Of a stretch of DNA of 7,693 nt, positions 1-4,935 are shown one piece after another. Under the pieces are notes generated by a model, which ran no database searches, had not been told where the DNA came from, and worked only from the letters and a program-made list of their open reading frames with translations. The DNA comes from Rhodanobacteraceae bacterium (GTDB taxonomy: Bacteria > Pseudomonadota > Gammaproteobacteria > Xanthomonadales > Rhodanobacteraceae). The stretch lies in assembly GCA_025928735.1 (NCBI GenBank), contig JAICIW010000090.1, forward strand, positions 1 through 7,693, given 5' to 3'. The position numbers and the translations under genes are program-made. Each line of letters opens with the position of its first letter. Positions within the stretch are counted from its first letter, which is position 1.

Positions 1-488
1 AAGACGGCGCCGTAGTGCTCCACTTCGTAGAGCGCGTTGTCGACCATGTCGAGCGCGAGCTTCTGATGGAGATCGGCGACCAGCCCGAGCACGATGAAAT
101 AACTGTCCCAGCCGTACATTTCGTTGAACATGCCGCCTGGTACGACGTACGGATGCGGGACATAAAGCAGGCCCTGCGCAGGCAGGGTGGTCGGATCGAA
201 ATCGCCGAGTTGCTTGATGGGCGCGGGCAGGTTTTCGATGCGCACGCCGCAGCGCTTCGCACTCTTTTCGAGAGACGCCGGGGTCGTGACACCCGCGGGC
301 AGGTACACGACCGAGTGCGACGGCACCTTGGGATCGATCAGCGCCCGGCACTCGTTCACCGAACGCGTGAGGGTGCTCCAGGCGTGGTCGATGTAGCCGC
401 GCGTCCTGGCGGGATCGGGCGTGGCCGCGCTGACGGCGGTGGCGAACAGCGTGAAGGCGAAGACGACGAAAAGCGAACGGACTTTCAT
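1..488 (-). CDS. treA: Periplasmic trehalase, GH37, N-terminal part (3' end outside window)
   Basis: Reading leftward from ATG 488-486, 162 codons are open to the window edge, so the C-terminal two thirds is missing. Residues 1-21 form a signal peptide (basic MKVR, hydrophobic stretch, cleavage after AVSA), placing the enzyme in the periplasm. Residues 117-130 read PGGMFNEMYGWDSY, which matches GH37 trehalase signature 1 (PGGRFxExYxWDxY) except that Arg is replaced by Met120. In the family this enzyme hydrolyses alpha,alpha-trehalose to two glucoses. A Shine-Dalgarno GAGAGGAA (502-495) lies 6 nt before the ATG. The gene follows lacI on the same strand after 99 bp, so co-transcription is plausible; no operator copy is seen in that gap. 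The catalytic acid and base (Asp and Glu further downstream in the family) are outside the window, so activity cannot be judged. Family assignment is firm. Strict trehalose specificity is less so because of the Arg-to-Met change. Confidence 0.88.
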   Translation of the reverse strand, partial: MKVRSLFVVFAFTLFATAVSAATPDPARTRGYIDHAWSTLTRSVNECRALIDPKVPSHSVVYLPAGVTTPASLEKSAKRCGVRIENLPAPIKQLGDFDPTTLPAQGLLYVPHPYVVPGGMFNEMYGWDSYFIVLGLVADLHQKLALDMVDNALYEVEHYGAV

Positions 489-552
489 GGCAGGTTCCTC
501 TCGATCGTGCGTGCGTGCATCGGTGCCGGCCGACGGACCGACGCGTCCTTGC

Positions 553-578
553 CGCGATGCTTTCGGCGATGCATCGCG
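553..578. other. Intercistronic inverted repeat between lacI and the trehalase gene
   Basis: CGCGATGC (553-560) and GCATCGCG (571-578) are perfect 8-bp inverted arms around a 10-nt loop. The repeat begins 10 nt past the lacI stop codon on the minus strand. No T-run follows in the direction of transcription, so it is more likely an mRNA-processing or attenuating hairpin between two co-transcribed genes than a strong terminator. Function is inferred from position only. Confidence 0.4.
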
Positions 579-587
579 TAGTGCAGA

Positions 588-1628
588 CTACCGGCGTTTG
601 CGTTGACGCGATTTCGGCCGCGGTGGCGCGGTCGAACCGCGAACCACCAGCTCCGGATTGAACCCTTCGTTGTCGACCGGCTCGTCCCGGATCCTTGCGA
701 TCAGCATGCGGGTGGCGCGCTCCACGATGATGTCGGCGCGCTGTCGCGCGGTGGTGAGCGGCGGCCACGAATGGCGCGAGAACGGACTGTCCTCGAATCC
801 GGCGATCGATACGTCATAGGGCACGCTCAGCCCGGCGGATTGCGCAGCGGCCAATGCACCCGCGGCGATCTCGTCGTTGCATCCGAAGATGGCGGTGGGC
901 GGCTCGGCCAGATCGAACAACCGGCGTGCGCCGCGGAAACCGTCGTCGAACACGTAATCGCCTTCGACCATCAGTTCGTCGCGTATCGGAAGGCCGTAAT
1001 GCTGCAGCGCGTCCTTGTAGCCCTTGAGGCGCTCGGCACTGGCGTGATGACGCTTGCCACCTTGCAGAAAACCGATTCGCATGTGCCCCAACTGCAACAG
1101 GTGCGTGGTGATCGCGTAGGCGGCGTCGCGATCGTCCACGTACACGCAGGGGATATCGTCGCGGGGATCGCGTGCCGCGGAAATGATGCGGACGAAAGGG
1201 ATGTGGTAACCAGCCAGCTTGCGCAACGCCCTGGTGCGTTCGGATACCGGCGTCGTCAGTACCAGTCCCGAGATGCGCGAGCGGTGCACGAAATCGCGCA
1301 AGTCCTCGGCCAGCGTCGACGCGGTGGAATCGCAGGGCCGAATCTGCAGGCCGAAATGCATGTCGTCGCACGCCGCGAGCGCACCCTGTTGCATCGCGAT
1401 GATGTAGTACGCGTTGGGATTGTCGAACACCAGGCCGATCGTGTACGCGTGCGCGCCGCTCAGGCCGCGCGCCAGCAGGTTGGGGCGGTAATCGAGTGCC
1501 TCGATGGCGCGCAGCACGCGCTCGCGGGTTTCCGGGCGCACTGATCGCTCGCCGTTGGCGACGCGCGAAACCGTCTTCGCGGAAACGCCCGCCTGCTTGG
1601 CAACGTCATCGAGAGTTGCGGAGCCCAC
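588..1628 (-). CDS. LacI-family transcriptional repressor
   Basis: A 346-residue regulator from GTG 1628-1626. The helix-turn-helix is at residues 5-24 (TLDDVAKQAGVSAKTVSRV). From this start, T5, V9, A10, G14, V15, S16, T19, S21 and R22 fall on the same numbers as in E. coli LacI, and the hinge helix PNLLARGL (49-56) places Leu56, the residue that wedges into the operator centre, at the same number. The rest is a periplasmic-binding-protein-like sugar domain with the family's FGCNDEIAAG and GFEDS (about 277-281) segments and the closing ELVVRGSTAPP motif. A very basic tail (PKSRQRKRR) follows, which is unusual. AAGGA (1640-1636) is 7 nt before the GTG. An in-frame ATG at 1673 would add 15 residues without a well-placed ribosome site, and an upstream extension to 1799 would run through the operator and promoter region. 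It is divergent from the receptor gene and followed by trehalase, so it is probably the local, self-regulating repressor of both arms. The effector sugar is unknown. Confidence 0.92.
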   Translation of the reverse strand: MGSATLDDVAKQAGVSAKTVSRVANGERSVRPETRERVLRAIEALDYRPNLLARGLSGAHAYTIGLVFDNPNAYYIIAMQQGALAACDDMHFGLQIRPCDSTASTLAEDLRDFVHRSRISGLVLTTPVSERTRALRKLAGYHIPFVRIISAARDPRDDIPCVYVDDRDAAYAITTHLLQLGHMRIGFLQGGKRHHASAERLKGYKDALQHYGLPIRDELMVEGDYVFDDGFRGARRLFDLAEPPTAIFGCNDEIAAGALAAAQSAGLSVPYDVSIAGFEDSPFSRHSWPPLTTARQRADIIVERATRMLIARIRDEPVDNEGFNPELVVRGSTAPPRPKSRQRKRR

Positions 1629-1635
1629 CTGCGGA

Positions 1636-1640
1636 TCCTT
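1636..1640 (-). promoter_or_regulatory. Ribosome binding site that decides the lacI start
   Basis: On the minus strand, AAGGA is followed by a 7-nt spacer (TCCGCAG) and then GTG at 1628. The alternative ATG at 1673 has its nearest purine-rich GGGAGG about 18 nt away, which is too far. Combined with the residue-for-residue register with E. coli LacI, this favours the GTG. Confidence 0.6.
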
Positions 1641-1672
1641 TTCGCGAGACTGGTGTCTTTGGTCAGCGACCA

Positions 1673-1686
1673 TGACAGCGCTGTCA
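1673..1686. promoter_or_regulatory. Operator O1 (LacI-type palindrome) upstream of lacI
   Basis: TGACAGCGCTGTCA is a perfect 14-bp palindrome with a central CG step, the usual layout of LacI-family operators, in which the hinge leucine enters the central CpG. It lies 45 nt before the preferred GTG start of lacI, just downstream of a candidate -35/-10 pair. Binding there would block lacI transcription (autorepression). Its 12-bp core recurs exactly at 1875-1886. Confidence 0.75.
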
Positions 1687-1704
1687 CGCTGCCTCCCGAA
1701 CCAC

Positions 1705-1732
1705 AGTGTGGCACAGGTTCGAATTTTGGCAA
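1705..1732 (-). promoter_or_regulatory. Candidate lacI promoter
   Basis: On the minus strand, TTGCCA (1732-1727, 5 of 6 to the -35 consensus) is followed after 16 nt by CACACT (1710-1705, 3 of 6 to the -10 consensus). Transcription would begin near 1697, immediately upstream of O1. The -10 match is weak, so the call rests mainly on position relative to O1 and the gene start. Confidence 0.25.
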
Positions 1733-1737
1733 CCACT

Positions 1738-1756
1738 CCGATTCGGCGCGAATCGG
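1738..1756. promoter_or_regulatory. 8-3-8 inverted repeat in the lacI promoter region
   Basis: CCGATTCG (1738-1745), spacer GCG, then CGAATCGG (1749-1756): a perfect inverted repeat of different sequence from the two LacI-type palindromes. It sits directly upstream of the candidate lacI -35 element, where a second regulator could bind. It could instead form a small hairpin if transcribed. No known motif is recognised. Confidence 0.4.
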
Positions 1757-1872
1757 GCATTGCAGTACGACGTGCAGGATCCGCATCACATCGGCACATT
1801 GACGTATTTTTCGGGCGTCATCCGGCGCGGTGCCGCCCGGGTGCGACCGTCCAGCCGTGATGCACCGCACAA

Positions 1873-1902
1873 TTGACAGCGCTGTCTTTATTGGCGCAGA
1901 CT
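1873..1902 (+). promoter_or_regulatory. Candidate promoter for the receptor/GH65 arm
   Basis: TTGACA (1873-1878) is a perfect -35 hexamer. CAGACT (1897-1902) is a weak -10 candidate after an 18-nt spacer, matching the consensus at three positions. The -35 box overlaps operator O2, a layout that would give direct repression. Transcription from here would leave a leader of about 290 nt before the receptor start. Confidence 0.4.
1875..1886. promoter_or_regulatory. Operator O2 (second copy of the LacI-type palindrome)
   Basis: GACAGCGCTGTC is identical to the core of O1 and is again a perfect 12-bp palindrome with a central CG. It overlaps the TTGACA -35 hexamer of the rightward candidate promoter. 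Centre-to-centre distance to O1 is 201 bp, about 19 helical turns, so one tetramer or two dimers could hold a repression loop across the divergent region. Confidence 0.75.
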
Positions 1903-2201
1903 CCGGCCGCGTCCTCGGGGAATGATCGGTATGAATGCGGATACCGCTGTCGTTCGTTGGAGCCGGCAAATCTGTAGTGGCAAGCAACCGCTTTCGTTCG
2001 CGCAAGCGGCGCGTGTGTGCGCATGGATTGTGCACAGCCCGGGACTCCAGAACTGCGCGACCCGCCCCATGCCGTGACACCGAGCCGGCTGAACCTGCAT
2101 CCGGATGATTCGCTCAAGTCGCCGCCGCGCGGCTTGTCGTTCCACCAGAAGAAAGGGCGCACCAGACGCCCGCCAACCATTCCCATCGCTGGAGGTAAAT
2201 C
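1887..2201 (+). other. Long non-coding leader upstream of the receptor gene
   Basis: These 315 bases between O2 and the receptor start contain no convincing gene; short open frames here lack a ribosome site and resemble nothing recognisable. Small symmetric elements are present: GCCGCGCGGC (2124-2133), TGTGCACA (2029-2036) and a 5-bp stem GGGCG/CGCCC (2155-2159 and 2167-2171) near the start. A strong GGAGG (2191-2195) closes the region 6 nt before the ATG. I recognise no riboswitch or attenuator. A second, closer promoter remains possible. Confidence 0.45.
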
Positions 2202-4793
2202 ATGAAGAACGACAAGTTGATCCGACTGGCGCTGACCAGCGCCATCCTTGCGGCGCTGTCACCGATCGCGTGGGCATCGCCCGGCGGCAACCCGGATGCG
2301 GGAGCGGCAACCGGACAGACCACGGGCAACGTCGCCGCGCAAGCCACGACGCCCAATCAGAAATCCAAACAGGAAAAAACCCAAACCCTGCAGGCGGTGG
2401 TGGTGACGGCCAGCGCGATCGGCGTCAAGAAACTGGATGCGAGTTACAGCATCGTGTCGGCGAATCGCGAGGAAATCCGCCAGTCCAACCCCGTCAGCGT
2501 CGCCGATCTCCTGAAGATCTCCCCCGGTATCTGGCCCGAATCCACCGGCGGCCAGACCGGCGCCAACATCGAGATCGCGGGCTTCCCCGGCGGCGGCGAC
2601 GCGCCATTCTTCACGAACATGATCAACGGCTCGCCGATCTACGGCATGCCGTCGTTGTCGTTCATGGATTCGAGTTCGTTGTTCCGGCTGGACGACACCA
2701 TCGAACGCGTCGAGATCGTGCAGGGCGGCCCGGGCGCGGTGTTCGGTCCCGGCCAGATGGGCGCGACCGCCAACTTCATCCTGCGCCAAGGCACGGCCGA
2801 GCCCTCCGGTGATGTCGGCGTCACCTACGGTGACGAGGGCCTGTGGCGTGTCGACGGTTTCTACGGCTTCAAACTGGCGGACGGTTGGTTCGCGAGCATC
2901 GGCGGCTTCTATCGCATGTCCGACGGCGTGCGTGATCCGCAGTTCAAGGCCGACAAGGGCGGCCAGCTCACGGCCACGTTGACCCACGATTGGGACAACG
3001 GCTCGTTCATGCTGTGGGCGCGCAAACTCGACGACAAGAACCAGTTCATCACGCCGATCCCGATGATCCAGGGTTCGGGCGACAACTTCTCTGGCTATCC
3101 CGGATTCGATCCCTCGACCGGCACGTACTACAGCAAGGCGATCCAGCACGTGCAGGTGCCGAACCCGCTGGGCTATCTCGAGAACGCGGATCTCGCCAAT
3201 GGCCGCGGTGGCAATCTCAACTACTTCGGCGGCAGTTTCGATACCACATTGGGCAGCTGGACAATCTCGGATCACTTCCTGTACTTCGGCGGCGACTTGC
3301 CGACCAACGCGCTGTTCTCCGGTCCCAACCCCAAGCCGCTGAATTATTATCTCTACGGTTGCAACGTCCCGCAGCCGACCGGCTACTGCAACGCCGACGG
3401 TTCTGCGGTCGACAGCGACAACCTCGGGTATCCGGCCACCCGCACCGTGACGGCGACCTTGCCCGACGGCACGGTGGTGCCGCTGGACCAGAGCGTGATC
3501 CACCAGGGCTGGTGGTTCATCCAGAAGCGCTTGAAGAGCCTGAACAACGACCTGCGGATCAGCAAGGAAATCTTCGATGGCAACACGGTGACGGCCGGCG
3601 TCTATCTCGCCCGCTACACCGACCACGACAACTGGTCGCTGGGCAACCAGATGCTGATGCTCAACCAGCCCAACACCAAGCCGATCGGACTGACCTACAC
3701 CGAGGGCGGGCAGACATATGTAGTCGCGAACCCGCAGGGTTTCGTGGACTTCGGCGGCAACTACAACATCGTCGAGGCCGGTACCGCCACCAACAAGGCG
3801 TTCTACCTGTCGGACTCATGGACGATCGGGCCATGGCTGCTGCAGGCCGGCGGGCGCATCGAGAACACCAACGTCTACCAGCGGACCTGCAATCGTTCAT
3901 CCGTTGATCTCGACGGCAATCCGAACACGCTCTACGACAATGCCACCCCGGTGTGCAACGGCACCTGGGACATGGAGCATTACGACAAGACCCATCCGTC
4001 GTTCACCGCCGGCGCGAACTATGAGTTCAACGATCACATGAGCGCATACGTGCGCGCCAACACCGGCGGGCACTTCAACGATTTCGACAACGGCATCCGC
4101 GGCGCCGGCGGCAATTTCGCGCCGATGCAGAAGATCAAGAACCTGGAAGCCGGCTTCAAGTACGGTTCGCAAACACTGTTCGTGGACGTCAGCATCTACC
4201 ACCGCCTGTTTACTGGATTGCAGTACCAGGAAACCACCACGGGCGGCGTGCCGATCGGTACGATTTCCAACTACGGCGCCAATACCCATGGTCTCGATTT
4301 CAATGGCACATGGTCGCCGATCGAGAACCTGCACCTGAAGCTGGTTGCTGATTACATGGACGGGCACTACACGCACCACAATGCCTGCGCGCCGATTACC
4401 GACGTCAACGGCAACACCTTTTGCGTCAGCTTCAATGGCGCCCCGATACAGCGTCAACCCAAGGTTCGCTACCTGTTCATGCCCAGCTACACGCTGCCCA
4501 CCAGCTGGGGCAACATCACGGGATTTCTGACCTGGGAACACGCGGGCCAGCGGTACGAGGACCAGACCGGATTGCAGCCGCTGGGTACGTTCCACACGCT
4601 CGGCGCGGGTCTGTTGGCTGACGTGGGACCCAACTGGCAGTTCCGCCTGCAGGGCACCAACCTGACCAATGCGATCGGCCTGACCGAAGGCAATGCGCGC
4701 ATTACCGGCAGCAGCGCCGGCATCGGCGGGGTGCTGATGGCCCGCCCGCTCACGGGACGCGAGGTGTATTTCCAGGCGAAGTATCGCTTCTGA
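2202..4793 (+). CDS. TonB-dependent outer-membrane receptor (putative carbohydrate transporter)
   Basis: An 863-residue protein starting at ATG 2202 with GGAGG (2191-2195) 6 nt upstream. Residues 1-25 are a signal peptide (cleavage near AWA/S). A Gln/Thr/Asn/Lys-rich linker leads to a TonB box-like stretch, LQAVVVTAS (63-71). The plug domain spans about 75-200 and includes the hallmark ERVEIVQGGPGAVFG (168-182) and ATANFILRQG. The remainder is a 22-strand-type beta-barrel ending in KYRF; the terminal aromatic residue is the usual outer-membrane assembly signal. There is no N-terminal STN signalling domain, so it is a transporter rather than a sigma-factor transducer. Family members use TonB-ExbBD energy to import siderophores, cobalamin or oligosaccharides. 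The LacI regulator and downstream secreted glycosidases argue for a sugar. Six cysteines occur as three close pairs (387/396, 563/585, 729/741), probably in surface loops. The exact substrate is unknown. Confidence 0.93.
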   Translation: MKNDKLIRLALTSAILAALSPIAWASPGGNPDAGAATGQTTGNVAAQATTPNQKSKQEKTQTLQAVVVTASAIGVKKLDASYSIVSANREEIRQSNPVSVADLLKISPGIWPESTGGQTGANIEIAGFPGGGDAPFFTNMINGSPIYGMPSLSFMDSSSLFRLDDTIERVEIVQGGPGAVFGPGQMGATANFILRQGTAEPSGDVGVTYGDEGLWRVDGFYGFKLADGWFASIGGFYRMSDGVRDPQFKADKGGQLTATLTHDWDNGSFMLWARKLDDKNQFITPIPMIQGSGDNFSGYPGFDPSTGTYYSKAIQHVQVPNPLGYLENADLANGRGGNLNYFGGSFDTTLGSWTISDHFLYFGGDLPTNALFSGPNPKPLNYYLYGCNVPQPTGYCNADGSAVDSDNLGYPATRTVTATLPDGTVVPLDQSVIHQGWWFIQKRLKSLNNDLRISKEIFDGNTVTAGVYLARYTDHDNWSLGNQMLMLNQPNTKPIGLTYTEGGQTYVVANPQGFVDFGGNYNIVEAGTATNKAFYLSDSWTIGPWLLQAGGRIENTNVYQRTCNRSSVDLDGNPNTLYDNATPVCNGTWDMEHYDKTHPSFTAGANYEFNDHMSAYVRANTGGHFNDFDNGIRGAGGNFAPMQKIKNLEAGFKYGSQTLFVDVSIYHRLFTGLQYQETTTGGVPIGTISNYGANTHGLDFNGTWSPIENLHLKLVADYMDGHYTHHNACAPITDVNGNTFCVSFNGAPIQRQPKVRYLFMPSYTLPTSWGNITGFLTWEHAGQRYEDQTGLQPLGTFHTLGAGLLADVGPNWQFRLQGTNLTNAIGLTEGNARITGSSAGIGGVLMARPLTGREVYFQAKYRF

Positions 4794-4806
4794 AGCCCGC
4801 CATGGT

Positions 4807-4837
4807 GACCCGGATCGCGCTTGTCGCGATCCGGGTC
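4807..4837 (+). terminator. Strong hairpin after the receptor gene
   Basis: A perfect 13-bp stem: GACCCGGATCGCG (4807-4819), loop CTTGT, then CGCGATCCGGGTC (4825-4837). It starts 13 nt after the receptor stop. No T-run follows, so it may act as a partial terminator or as a 3' mRNA-stabilising hairpin that lets the receptor be expressed more strongly than the downstream GH65 gene. Confidence 0.6.
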
Positions 4838-4839
4838 CG

Positions 4840-4851
4840 GACAGCGATGTG
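4840..4851. promoter_or_regulatory. Degenerate operator-like site before the GH65 gene
   Basis: GACAGCGATGTG matches 10 of 12 bases of the O1/O2 core but has lost its symmetry. It lies 84 nt before the GH65 start and directly after the hairpin. A match of this quality could arise by chance in a window of this size, so it is only a weak candidate for a third regulator site. Confidence 0.2.
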
Positions 4852-4935
4852 GCAGATGACACTCGGCGGACCGCGCTCTAGCGTCGCGGGTTGCTATCGC
4901 GTGCTGCTGCGCACCAACCCGATCGGAGCATTGCG

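Noticed and set aside
15..581. Plus-strand open frame (188 codons) at the left edge
   Set aside because: It lies opposite the trehalase gene, whose signature motif and signal peptide are clear on the minus strand.
603..1544. Plus-strand open frame (313 codons) opposite lacI
   Set aside because: Mirror of the LacI gene, with no ribosome site or recognisable domain.
2014..2036. TGTG/CACA-containing stretch resembling a Crp/Clp site
   Set aside because: The spacing and half-sites do not fit TGTGA-N6-TCACA; only an 8-bp palindrome TGTGCACA is present.
2017..2205. Possible leader peptide upstream of the receptor
   Set aside because: No ribosome site, no repeated regulatory codons, and it overlaps the receptor start without an evident coupling arrangement.
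2259..3626. Long minus-strand open frame (455 codons) opposite the receptor gene
   Set aside because: Antisense shadow of a GC-rich gene: low-complexity Arg/Val/Ala/Asp composition, no family resemblance, and the plus strand has a complete, recognisable protein.
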